Source: Urophycis tenuis
Lineage: Eukaryota; Chordata; Actinopteri; Gadiformes; Phycidae
Assembly (NCBI GenBank): GCA_036785325.1
Contig: JAXIVH010000041.1
Span: 2,236,001 to 2,300,000 of the forward strand
DNA: 64,000 nucleotides
Reading direction: 5' to 3'
The number at the start of each line of letters is the position of its first letter. Position 1 is the stretch's first letter. The notes under the pieces were generated by a model that saw only the letters and a list, made by a program, of their open reading frames with translations, made no database searches and was not told where the DNA came from. A program made the translations under genes and the position numbers. Of the stretch, positions 46,683-57,089 are shown one piece after another.

Positions 46683-46964
46683 CACGCGTTTTTTTTGTAA
46701 TACGTGTAGCTATGATAAAGGACACATGTTTTGGCCTGTTTTATTATTCATAGTTGGCTTAACAGTAATAGAATATTATTATATGCTATAAGTGACTAGA
46801 CGTCCGAGATCAAAACTGGGAGCATAATCCCCGAGAAGGGGGAAAAAAAGGGTCAGCTATGTTTAAGTATATATATATATGTGTGTGTATATATGCGTGT
46901 GTGTGTGTGTATATATGCGCGCGTGTGTGTGTGTGTGTGTGTCTGTGTGTGTGTGTGTGTGTGT

Positions 46965-47001
<37 letters not shown>

Positions 47002-47706
47002 AATCACTTACTTGGAACGGCATGATCCCACATCGCTGTGAAGGGATGGCGTTAACCAGGTGGGCGTGCAACCCCTCGAGAGAGTTGCTGCCTCACCGGC
47101 ACTTGTACTTGTTCAGCCGGATGCAGTTCTTCACAACCACCTTCACAGAGACATACAGCTGTATGCCAGGGGGGTCATGTAACACACAACCTATTGCAAG
47201 GTCCTCATTTATGCTGGTGTCATTTTGAAATGTTACCATATACAAGTTTGAATGGTTTTGACACACGATGACTGCAGAGACAGCTGCAGGATGGCCCACG
47301 AAGCAGGACGGAGGGGGCCTGTGGCTGTGCGGGGAGGACCAGCGGTATGGGTGCTGCCGACACAGGGGGCGGGCGGGCCACAGGCTGACGCAGCAGGAGG
47401 CCTCGGCTGGAGGCGGGTGGGCGCAGGAGGCTTCGGCCGGGTGGAGGACGACAACGCAGTGGGCTGAACGGGCCGGTTGGTGGGAGTCACAGGCTCTGGC
47501 TCATCAACAAATAACCTGGAAATATAAAATACACACGTGATCAGTATTGATATTGATATCTTTTATAAGAACACTGTTCATACCGTTTACACTTTTTATA
47601 CAACTGTTTATACAATGTCCATACTGTTCATTTATTAATGTTTATCACTGAAAAATAAAGGTGACTTGGTATGACTTGTGTGCTATTTTCTTTCCACAGC
47701 GAACAG
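46683..47706 (+). repeat. Spacer unit 13
   Basis: Partner of unit 6: microsatellite 46867-46997 (131 bp) with the same two TCTG interruptions, GTGACTAGACG and CAGCGAACAG. The tract length equals that of unit 6 exactly. Confidence 0.9.
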
Positions 47707-49814
47707 AACACATGAATCAGCTTATTATTTCGACGACCCATGGGCAAATATAGTCATGCCATACGTTGTTGGAAAGCTTAGATTTCCCCGTTTAAAATGA
47801 GCCCATCTTCGAGCAATTTGGTTGCTCACAGACAAATCTGCGTCAGGTTGACTGAAGTCTACACAGCAGCTAAAAACATACCTTCAACGTTTCAATTAAC
47901 ATCAATCTTTCCTTACAGAACACAAATTAATTAGCTTAGTATTTCAACGACCCTTTAGTGAATATAGTCTTGCCATACGCCGTTGGAAAGCTTAGATTTC
48001 CCCGCTTAAAATGAGCCCATCCGCGAGCAGTCTGGTTGATCACAGACTAAACTGCGTCAGGTTGAATGAAGTCTACCCAGCAGCTAAAAACATACCTTTA
48101 ACGTTTCAATTAACATCAATCTTTCCTTACAGAACACAAAAGAATTAGCTTAGTATTTCAACGACCCTTTAGTGAATATAGTCTTGCCATACGCCGTTGG
48201 AAAGCTTAGATTTCCCCGCTTAAAATGAGCCCATCCGCGAGCAGTCTGGTTGATCACAGACTAAACTGCGTCAGGTTGACTGAAGTCTACCCAGCAGCTA
48301 AAAACATACCTTCAACGTTTCAATTAACATCAATCTTTCCTTACAGAACACAAATTAATTAGCTTAGTATTTCAACGACCCATGAGTCAATATAGTCTTG
48401 CCATACGCCGTTGGAAAGCTTAGATTTCCCCGCTTAAAATGAGCCCATCCGCGAGCAGTCTGGTTGATCACAGACTAAACTGCGTCAGGTTGACTGAAGT
48501 CTACCCAGCAGCTAAAAACATACCTTCAACGTTTCAATTAACATCAATCTTTCCTTACAGAACACAAATTAATTAGCTTAGTATTTCAATGACCCATGAG
48601 TCAATATAGTCTTGCCATACGCCGTTGGAAAGCTTAGATTTCCCCGCTTAAAATGAGCCCATCCGCGAGCAGTCTGGTTGATCACAGACTAAACTGCGTC
48701 AGGTTGAATGAAGTCTACACAGCAGCTAAAAACATACCTTTAACGTTTCAATTAACATCAATCTTTCCTTACAGAACACAAAATAATTAGCTTAGTATTT
48801 CAACGACCCTTTGGTGAATATAGTCTTGCCATACGCCGTTGGAAAGCTTAGATTTCCCCGCTTATAATGAGCCCATCCCCGAGCAATTTGGTTGCTCACA
48901 GACTAAACTGCGTCAGGTTGACTGAAGTCTACCCAGCAGCTAAAAACATACCTTCAACGTTTCAATTAACATCAATCTTTCCTTACAGAACACAAATTAA
49001 TTAGCTTAGTATTTCAACGAGCCATGAGTCAATATAGTCTTTCCATACGCCGTTGGAAAGCTTAGATTTCCCCGCTTAAAATGAGCCCATCTCCGAGCAA
49101 TTTGGTTGCTCACAGACAAATCTGCGTCAGGTTGACTGAAGTCTACACAGCAGCTAAAGACATACCTTCAACGTTTCAATTAACATCAATCTTTCCTTAC
49201 AGAACACAAAAGAATTAGCTTAGTATTTCAACGACCCTTTAGTGAATATAGTCTTGCCATACGCCGTTGGAAAGCTTAGATTTTCCCGCTTAAAATGAGC
49301 CCATCCGCGAGCAGTCTGGTTGATCACAGACTAAACTGCGTCAGGTTGAATGAAGTCTACACAGCAGCTAAAAACATACCTTTAACGTTTCAATTAACAT
49401 CAATCTTTCCTTACAGAACACAAATTAATTAGCTTAGTATTTCAACGAGCCATGAGTCAATATAGTCTTTCCATACGCCGTTGGAAAGCTTAGATTTCCC
49501 CGCTTAAAATGAGCCCATCTCCGAGCAATTTGGTTGCTCACAGACAAATCTGCGTCAGGTTGACTGAAGTCTACACAGCAGCTAAAGACATACCTTCAAC
49601 GTTTCAATTAACATCAATCTTTCCTTACAGAACACAAAAGAATTAGCTTAGTATTTCAACGACCCTTTAGTGAATATAGTCTTGCCATACGCCGTTGGAA
49701 AGCTTAGATTTCCCCGCTTAAAATGAGCCCATCCGCGAGCAGTCTGGTTGATCACAGACTAAACTGCGTCAGGTTGAATGAAGTCTACACAGCAGCTAAA
49801 AACATACCTTTAAC
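47707..49814 (+). repeat. 214-bp satellite block n, left part (before the retrotransposon)
   Basis: Duplicate of 23202-25309, including the two-monomer GAGCCATGAGTC repeat next to the insertion. No gene seen. Confidence 0.95.
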
Positions 49815-49833
49815 ACATAACACATAACCTTTA
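49811..49833 (+). other. 5' insertion junction, copy B: target duplication plus filler
   Basis: The same TAAC plus 19-bp filler as copy A, base for base. An identical filler at an identical site cannot be expected from two separate insertions, so this junction was inherited by duplication. Confidence 0.75.
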
Positions 49834-49988
49834 ACACAAGCTACCTAGACACAAGCCGGGGTCTGATCACCCCCGGCTGGGTCGCCTGGGCGAGGGTGTC
49901 TGATGTTGAGAGACCCGAAACACCCTATGACCTCAGGTTACATCACTGATGATGTGTCTAGGTTGCACCAGAGGGTGTATATTAAACC
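49834..49988 (+). repeat. 5' terminal direct repeat, copy B (155 bp)
   Basis: Matches 25329-25483 and the 3' repeat at 53470-53624. Outer stem CCTAGACA/TGTCTAGG at 49844/49955; TATATTAA word at 49978-49985. Confidence 0.9.
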
Positions 49989-50223
49989 AGTTAATTCTGG
50001 CAGAGCCAGTGACCTCCGGGAAAGACCGGATGACTACCACGAATAGAGTGGTGACAGCTGGAGAGGCAGCAGACAGCTGGAAAGACAGCAACCGGGGCAG
50101 TGAGGGCTAGCACCCCAAACTGCAGCTCCCGTGAGGGAGCACCCACAATAAGCTACGGAAAACCCTAAAGAGTTATACCCCCAGGGGTGCCCGAGAGGGG
50201 GGGAGGATGAGCACCCCAACAGG
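49989..50223 (+). other. Structured 5' leader of the retrotransposon, copy B
   Basis: Same 235-nt leader as copy A, including the GGGGTGC/GCACCCC hairpin (50184/50211) just before the start codon and the GCTCCC-GTGA-GGGAGC hairpin (50125-50140). Confidence 0.6.
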
Positions 50224-53200
50224 ATGGACGTACAGGTTTTGACCCAAGCTAACGGAATTACGACTATGAGTGCAGTTTGCTTATGTGGTAAAGTCTGCAA
50301 AAACCCGCGTGGTCTTAAGATCCACCAGACCAAGATGAAATGCTTGACTGGGAGGCAAGTGGTGCAACGCACAGGACCAGTGCCTGGTGAGACGCAGGAG
50401 GAGCCCGGCCCGGAGTCACCCCACAGTGCCCAGACCCTCCACGCCCCACAAGCCCTACCCCAAGTCATGCATTCAGAACACCGTCGGGTTAAGTGGCCTT
50501 CAGCCAACATGGTGAAGGAGTGGTGCCAGTTCGATGCGGATGTTGATCAGATTCTCGAAGCCACAGCCAGGGGAGATGCTGACCAGAAATTGCGCACAAT
50601 GAGTGCAATGATTGTCAGCATCGCCGCCGAAAGGTTTGGCACCAAGGAGCACCACCCGATCAGCGGTGCAGGGGAGCCAAACCGACGGCAGAAGAAGATC
50701 AGCCAGCTGCGGCAAGAGCTTAGACTGCTAGGACGGCAGTACAAGCAGGCAAGAGAGGAAGAGAAGGTAAGTATAGCAGAGCTCCGCAACATCGTAAGGA
50801 GGAATCTCACGACACTCCGTCGTGCTGAATGGCACAGGAAGAGGGGGAAGGAGAGAGCCAAGAAGCGTGCCGCCTTCATTTCAGGCCCTTTCAACTTCAC
50901 CAAGAAGATCCTTGGGCAGAAGCGAGGTGGACAATTGGCCTGCTCTCAAGAAGAGGTTGACAAGTACCTCAGGGCAATTTACAGCGACAGCGCAAGGGAG
51001 CAGGATCTTGGACCCTGCAGCTTTCTGATTACACCACCAGAACCCACTTCAGCATTTAATACCAAGGAGCCAACCCTGAGAGAAGTTGAGGACATAGTCA
51101 GAGCAGCTAGATCCAACTCAGCTCCAGGTCCCAGTGGAGTACCATATGTTGTCTACAAGAGGTGCCCCAGGCTTATGCAGCGACTCTGGAAGATCCTTAG
51201 GGTCATCTGGAGGAGGGGGAAGGTGGCTCAGCAGTGGAGGCATGCAGAGGGTGTATGGATTCCGAAGGAAGAGAACTCTCGCACCATCGAGCAGTTTAGA
51301 AACATCTCACTCCTGAGTGTGGAGGGCAAGGTGTTCTTCAGCATTGTTGCCCGGCGCATGACAGAGTTCTTCCTGAAGAATGCATACATCGACACCTCTG
51401 TGCAGAAGGGGGGGGTCCCAAGGGTACCAGGGTGCATTGAGCACACGGGAGTTGTTACTCAGCTCATCCGGGAGGCCCGGGAGGGCAATGGGAACCTGGC
51501 AGTTTTGTGGCTTGACCTGTCTAATGCTTACGGGTCAATTCCCCACAAACTGGTGGAGACCTCGCTTGACCGGCATCATGTTCCAGGCAAGATCAGGGAC
51601 CTCATACTGGACTATTACAACTCTTTCAGTTTGAGAGTCACCTCGGGGACAGTAACATCAGCATCACATCGGCTGGAGAAAGGAATAATCACTGGGTGTA
51701 CAGTCTCAGTGATTTTGTTTGCCTTGGCCATGAACATGCTTGTTAAGTCAGCGGAGGTGGAGTGCAGAGGACCGCTCACCAAGTCAGGTGTGCGGCAGCC
51801 TCCCATCAGAGCTTTTATGGATGACCTGACAGTTACTACAACATCAGTTCCAGGTTGTAGGTGGGTTCTCCAAGGCCTTGAGCGGCTCATTAACTGGGCG
51901 CGTATGGGCTTTAAGCCTGCTAAGTCCCGTTCCCTGGTGGTGAAGAAGGGGAAGGTTACAGACAAGTTCCGGTTCTCGCTGGGAGGTGTCCAGATTCCAT
52001 CGGTTTCAGAGGAGCCAGTGAAGAGCCTGGGGAAGATCTTTGATGGCACCCTGAGGGACAAAGCAGCGCTCAAGGCGACCAGCAGAGAACTGGGTAACTG
52101 GCTAGTGGCGGTGGATAAGTCAGGGCTGCCAGGTAAGTATAAAGCATGGATATATCAGCATGGCATCCTGCCACGCCTCCTCTGGCCACTACTGGTCTAC
52201 GATGTCCCACTAACGACCGTTGAGGGCTTCGAGCGTAAGGTAAGTAGCTTCCTTCGCAGGTGGTTGGGCCTACCAAGAAGCCTCAGCAGCATAGCCTTGT
52301 ATGGGCATAAGAACAAGCTGCGACTTCCCTTCAGTAGTCTGTCGGAGGAGTTCATGGTTACCCGTGCGAGAGAGGTGCTGCTGTACAGAGACTCGAGTGA
52401 CACCAAAGTCTCCTTAGCGGGGATTGAAGTGCGGACTGGGCGGAAGTGGAGAGCCCAGGAGACGGTCGAGCAAGCTGAGGCGCGGCTGCGCCACGGTGTT
52501 CTGGTGGGAACAGTGGCGACAGGCCGGGCAGGGCTTGGGAGCAACCCAGGGCCTCGGTATAACAAGGCCCGGGGGAAGGAGAGGCGGCAGCTTATCCAGG
52601 AAGAGGTTCGAGCAGGGCTGGAGGAGACCCGCTCAAGCAAGATGGTCGGGATGAGACAACAGGGGGCGTGGACTAGATGGGAGCAGACACTGGATAGGAA
52701 GATTTCTTGGTCAGAGCTTTGGAAGGCAGAGCCATTCCGTATAAAGTTTTTGATCCAGTCAGTCTACGACGTCCTCCCCAGCCCTTCCAACCTCTTCTGT
52801 TGGGGCCTGGCAGAAACACCTGCTTGCCCTTTGTGTCAGAGGAGAGGATCACTGGAGCACATCCTAAGCTGTTGCCCGAAAGCCCTGGGCGAGGGGCGCT
52901 ATCGTTGGCGCCACGACCAGGTGCTGAAGGTGATAGCAGATACCATCTGCTCGGGGATCTCACTCAGCAAGCAGCAACAGCCAGCTAGGCATTCAATCAC
53001 CTTTGTTAAATCTGGTGAGAAGCCTCAACAACGCCCAGGCCAAACAGGGGGGCTCCTGACAACAGCTAGGGACTGGCAGCTGAAGGTGGACTTGGGGAAA
53101 CAGCTTAAATTCCCAGAGACCATCGCAGTGACCACACTTAGGCCGGACTTGGTTCTTATGTCAGAATCAACAAGGCAGGTGATACTGCTGGAGTTGACTG

Positions 53201-53484
53201 TGCCCTGGGAAGACCGGATGGAGGAGGCATTTGAGAGGAAGAGGGCCAAGTATGAGGAGCTGGCAGGCGAATGCCGGCGCAACGGATGGAAGACTCGTTG
53301 TAGTCCCATTGAGGTTGGTTGCCGAGGTTTCGCAGGCCAGTCACTCTGCACGGCCCTCAAATTGTTGGGAATAAGGGGACTGCACAGTAAGAAAGCCATC
53401 AAGAACATCACTGATGCTGCTGAGAAGGCATCAAGATGGCTGTGGATCAGGAGGGGTGATCCGTGGGCCACACAAGCTACCTAG
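50224..53484 (+). CDS. Retrotransposon protein, copy B (zinc finger, reverse transcriptase, endonuclease)
   Basis: 1086 codons, intact, same start context as copy A. The protein differs at one position only: residue 224 is Asn here and His in copy A, in the basic linker before the reverse transcriptase, caused by TTTCAC becoming TTCAAC near 50891. All catalytic residues are kept: D431, FMDD at 531-534, CCHC at 868-884, RPD at 973-975 and E990. A function for both copies is possible. As in copy A, there is no separate ORF1 and no apurinic-type endonuclease, as expected for R2-type elements. Confidence 0.95.
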   Translation: MDVQVLTQANGITTMSAVCLCGKVCKNPRGLKIHQTKMKCLTGRQVVQRTGPVPGETQEEPGPESPHSAQTLHAPQALPQVMHSEHRRVKWPSANMVKEWCQFDADVDQILEATARGDADQKLRTMSAMIVSIAAERFGTKEHHPISGAGEPNRRQKKISQLRQELRLLGRQYKQAREEEKVSIAELRNIVRRNLTTLRRAEWHRKRGKERAKKRAAFISGPFNFTKKILGQKRGGQLACSQEEVDKYLRAIYSDSAREQDLGPCSFLITPPEPTSAFNTKEPTLREVEDIVRAARSNSAPGPSGVPYVVYKRCPRLMQRLWKILRVIWRRGKVAQQWRHAEGVWIPKEENSRTIEQFRNISLLSVEGKVFFSIVARRMTEFFLKNAYIDTSVQKGGVPRVPGCIEHTGVVTQLIREAREGNGNLAVLWLDLSNAYGSIPHKLVETSLDRHHVPGKIRDLILDYYNSFSLRVTSGTVTSASHRLEKGIITGCTVSVILFALAMNMLVKSAEVECRGPLTKSGVRQPPIRAFMDDLTVTTTSVPGCRWVLQGLERLINWARMGFKPAKSRSLVVKKGKVTDKFRFSLGGVQIPSVSEEPVKSLGKIFDGTLRDKAALKATSRELGNWLVAVDKSGLPGKYKAWIYQHGILPRLLWPLLVYDVPLTTVEGFERKVSSFLRRWLGLPRSLSSIALYGHKNKLRLPFSSLSEEFMVTRAREVLLYRDSSDTKVSLAGIEVRTGRKWRAQETVEQAEARLRHGVLVGTVATGRAGLGSNPGPRYNKARGKERRQLIQEEVRAGLEETRSSKMVGMRQQGAWTRWEQTLDRKISWSELWKAEPFRIKFLIQSVYDVLPSPSNLFCWGLAETPACPLCQRRGSLEHILSCCPKALGEGRYRWRHDQVLKVIADTICSGISLSKQQQPARHSITFVKSGEKPQQRPGQTGGLLTTARDWQLKVDLGKQLKFPETIAVTTLRPDLVLMSESTRQVILLELTVPWEDRMEEAFERKRAKYEELAGECRRNGWKTRCSPIEVGCRGFAGQSLCTALKLLGIRGLHSKKAIKNITDAAEKASRWLWIRRGDPWATQAT

Positions 53485-53624
53485 ACACAAGCCGGGGTCT
53501 GATCACCCCCGGCTGGGTCGCCTGGGCGAGGGTGTCTGATGTTGAGAGACCCGAAACACCCTATGACCTCAGGTTACATCACTGATGATGTGTCTAGGTT
53601 GCACCAGAGGGTGTATATTAAACC
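53470..53624 (+). repeat. 3' terminal direct repeat, copy B (155 bp)
   Basis: Matches the 5' repeat of the same copy. It starts within the last codons of the ORF and ends TATTAAACC, directly followed by TAAC of the satellite target. Confidence 0.9.
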
Positions 53625-53628
53625 TAAC
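53625..53628 (+). other. 3' target-site duplication, copy B (TAAC)
   Basis: Same 3' junction as copy A; matches TAAC at 49811-49814. Confidence 0.75.
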
Positions 53629-54706
53629 GTTTCAATTAACATCAATCTTTCCTTACAGAACACAAATTAATTAGCTTAGTATTTCAACGCCCCTTTGGTG
53701 AATATAGTCTTGCCATAGGCCGTTGGAAAGCTTAGATTTCCCCGCTTATAATGAGCCCATTCCCGAGCAATTTGGTTGCTCACAGACAAAACTGTGTCAG
53801 GTTGAGTGAAGTCTACCCAGCAGCTAAAAACATACCTTCAACGTTTCAATTAACATCAATCTTTCCTTACAGAACACAAATTAATTAGCTTAGTATTTCA
53901 ACGGCCCTTTGGTGAATATAGTCTTGCCATACGCCGTTGAAAAGCTTAGATTTCCCTGCTTAAAATGAGCCCATCCGCCAGCAATTTGGTTGCTCAGAGA
54001 CAATTTGCTTCAGGTTGACTGAAGTCTACCCAGCAGCTAAAAACATACCTTCAACGTTTCAATTAACATCAATCTTTCCTTACAGATCACAAATTAATTA
54101 GCTTAGTATTTCAACGACCCATGAGTCAATATAGTCTTGCCATACGCCATTGGAAAGCTTAGATTTCCCCGCTTAAAATGAGCCCATCCGCGAGCAGTCT
54201 GGTTAATCACAGACTAAACTGCGTCAGGTTGAATGAAGTCTACCCAGCAGCTAAAAACATACCTTTAACGTTTCAATTAACATCAATCTTTCCTTACAGA
54301 ACACAAATTAATTAGCTTAGTATTTCAAAGACCCTTTGGTGAATATAGTCTTGCCATACGCCGTTGGAAAGCTTAGTTTTCCCCGCTTATAATGAGCCCA
54401 TCCCTGAGCAATTTGGTTGCTCAAAGACTAAACTGCGTCAGGTTGACTGAAGTCTACACAGCAGCTAAAAACATACCTTCAACGTTTCAATTAAGATCAA
54501 TCTTTCAATAAAGAACAGAAATTAATTAGCTTAGTATTTCAACGACCCATGACTCAATATAGTCTTGCCATACGCCGTTGGGAAGTTTAGATTTCCCCGC
54601 TTAAAATGAGCCCATCCGCGAGCAATTTAGTTGCTCACAGACTAAACTGCGTCAGGTTGAATGAAGTCTACCCAGCAGCTAAAAACATACCTTCAACTTT
54701 TCAATT
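53629..54706 (+). repeat. 214-bp satellite block n, right part (after the retrotransposon)
   Basis: Duplicate of 29124-30201 with the same rare variants (CGCCCCTTTGG, CATAGGCCG, short GACAATTTGCTTCAGG monomer, CAATAAAGAACAG edge monomer). No gene seen. Confidence 0.95.
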
Positions 54707-54946
54707 CACGCGTTTTTTTTGTAATACGTGTAGCTATGATAAAGGACACATGTTTTGGCCTGTTTTATTATTCATAGTTGGCTTAACAGTAATAGAATAT
54801 TATTATATGCTATAAGTGACCAGACGTCCGAGATCAAAACTGGGAGCATAATCCCCGAGAAGGGGGAAAAAAAGGGTCAGCTATGTTTAAGTATATATAT
54901 ATATATGTGTGTGTATATATGTGTGTGTGTGTGTGTGTATATATGC

Positions 54947-55015
<69 letters not shown>

Positions 55016-55720
55016 AATCACTTACTTGGAACGGCATGATCCCACATCGCTGTGAAGGGATGGCGTTAACCAGGTGGGCGTGCAACCCCTCGAGAGAGTT
55101 GCTGCCTCACCGGCACTTGTACTTGTTCAGCCGGATGCAGTTCTTCACAACCACCTTCACAGAGACATACAGCTGTATGCCAGGGGGGTCATGTAACACA
55201 CAACCTATTGCAAGGTCCTCATTTATGCTGGTGTCATTTTGAAATGTTACCATATACAAGTTTGAATGGTTTTGACACACGATGACTGCAGAGACAGCTG
55301 CAGGATGGCCCACGAAGCAGGACGGAGGGGGCCTGTGGCTGTGCGGGGAGGACCAGCGGTATGGGTGCTGCCGACACAGGGGGCGGGCGGGCCACAGGCT
55401 GACGCAGCAGGAGGCCTCGGCTGGAGGCGGGTGGGCGCAGGAGGCTTCGGCCGGGTGGAGGACGACAACGCAGTGGGCTGAACGGGCCGTTTGGTGGGAG
55501 TCACAGGCTCTGGCTCATCAACAAATAACCTGGAAATATAAAATACACACGTGATCAGTATTGATATTGATATCTTTTATAAGAACACTGTTCATACCGT
55601 TTACACTTTTTATACAACTGTTTATACAATGTCCATACTGTTTATTTATTAATGTTTATCACTGAAAAATAAAGGTGACTTGGTATGACTTGTGTGCTAT
55701 TTTCTTTCCACAGCCAACAG
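54707..55720 (+). repeat. Spacer unit 14
   Basis: Partner of unit 7. Microsatellite 54891-55011 (121 bp, 12 bp longer than in unit 7). One private base in the core (GGCCGTTTGG near 55488). Confidence 0.9.
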
Positions 55721-56127
55721 AACACACATGAATCAGCTTATTATTTCGACGACCCATGGGCAAATATAGTCATGCCATACGTCGTTGGAAAGCTTAGATT
55801 TCCCCGTTTAAAATGAGCCCATCTCCGAGCAATTTGGTTGCTCACAGACAAATCTGCGTCAGGTTGACTGAAGTCTACACAGCAGCTAAAGACATACCTT
55901 CAACGTTTCAATTAACATCAATCTTTCCTTACAGAACACAAATGAATTAGCTTAGTATTTCAACGACCCTTTAGTGAATATAGACTTGCCATACGCCGTT
56001 GGAAAGCTTAGATTTCCCCGCTTAAAATGAGCCCATCCGCGAGCAGTCTGGTTGATCACAGACTAAACTGCGTCAGGTTGACTGAAGTCTACCCAGCAGC
56101 TAAAAACATACCTTCAACTTTTCAATT
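55721..56127 (+). repeat. 214-bp satellite block o, 2 monomers
   Basis: Same dimer as blocks h and j, with ATAGACTTGCC. Partner of block h in the segmental duplication. Confidence 0.95.
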
Positions 56128-56338
56128 CACGCGTTTTTTTTGTAATACGTGTAGCTATGATAAAGGACACATGTTTTGGCCTGTTTTATTATTCATAGTT
56201 GGCTTAACAGTAATAGAATATTATTATATGCTATAAGTGACCAGACGTCCGAGATCAAAACTGGGAGCATAATCCCCGAGAAGGGGGAAAAAAAGGGTCA
56301 GCTATGTTTAAGTATATATATATATGTGTGTGTATATA

Positions 56339-56384
<46 letters not shown>

Positions 56385-57089
56385 AATCACTTACTTGGAA
56401 CGGCATGATCCCACATCGCTGTGAAGGGATGGCGTTAACCAGGTGGGCGTGCAACCCCTCGAGAGAGTTGCTGCCTCACCGGCACTTGTACTTGTTCAGC
56501 CGGATGCAGTTCTTCACAACCACCTTCACAGAGACATACAGCTGTATGCCAGGGGGGTCATGTAACACACAACCTATTGCAAGGTCCTCATTTATGCTGG
56601 TGTCATTTTGAAATGTTACCATATACAAGTTTGAATGGTTTTGACACACGATGACTGCAGAGACAGCTGCAGGATGGCCCACGAAGCAGGACGGAGGGGG
56701 CCTGTGGCTGTGCGGGGAGGACCAGCGGTATGGGTGCTGCCGACACAGGGGGCGGGCGGGCCACAGGCTGACGCAGCAGGAGGCCTCGGCTGGAGGCGGG
56801 TGGGCGCAGGAGGCTTCGGCCGGGTGGAGGACGACAACGCAGTGGGCTGAACGGGCCGGTTGGTGGGAGTCACAGGCTCTGGCTCATCAACAAATAACCT
56901 GGAAATATAAAATACACACGTGATCAGTATTGATATTGATATCTTTTATAAGAACACTGTTCATACCGTTTACACTTTTTATACAACTGTTTATACAATG
57001 TCCATACTGTTTATTTATTAATGATTATCACTGAAAAATAAAGGTGACTTGGTATGACTTGTGTGCTATTTTCTTTCCACAGCCAACAG
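56128..57089 (+). repeat. Spacer unit 15
   Basis: Compact class, partner of unit 8. Microsatellite 56312-56380 (69 bp); right arm with TTAATGATTATC. Confidence 0.9.

Larger units (their letters stand above)
49834..53624 (+). mobile_element. R2-type non-LTR retrotransposon with LTR-like ends, copy B
   Basis: 3791-bp element, the same as copy A apart from two adjacent substitutions noticed in the ORF. Terminal repeats, leader, ORF and 3' region are all intact. Because flanks and junctions match copy A, it arose by segmental duplication of the array, not by retrotransposition. Confidence 0.9.

Noticed and set aside
49834..53624. Two independent, site-specific insertions of the retrotransposon into the satellite
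   Set aside because: Filler, target duplication and long flanks are the same in both, so a single insertion followed by duplication is the simpler reading. Satellite target specificity cannot be inferred from one event.
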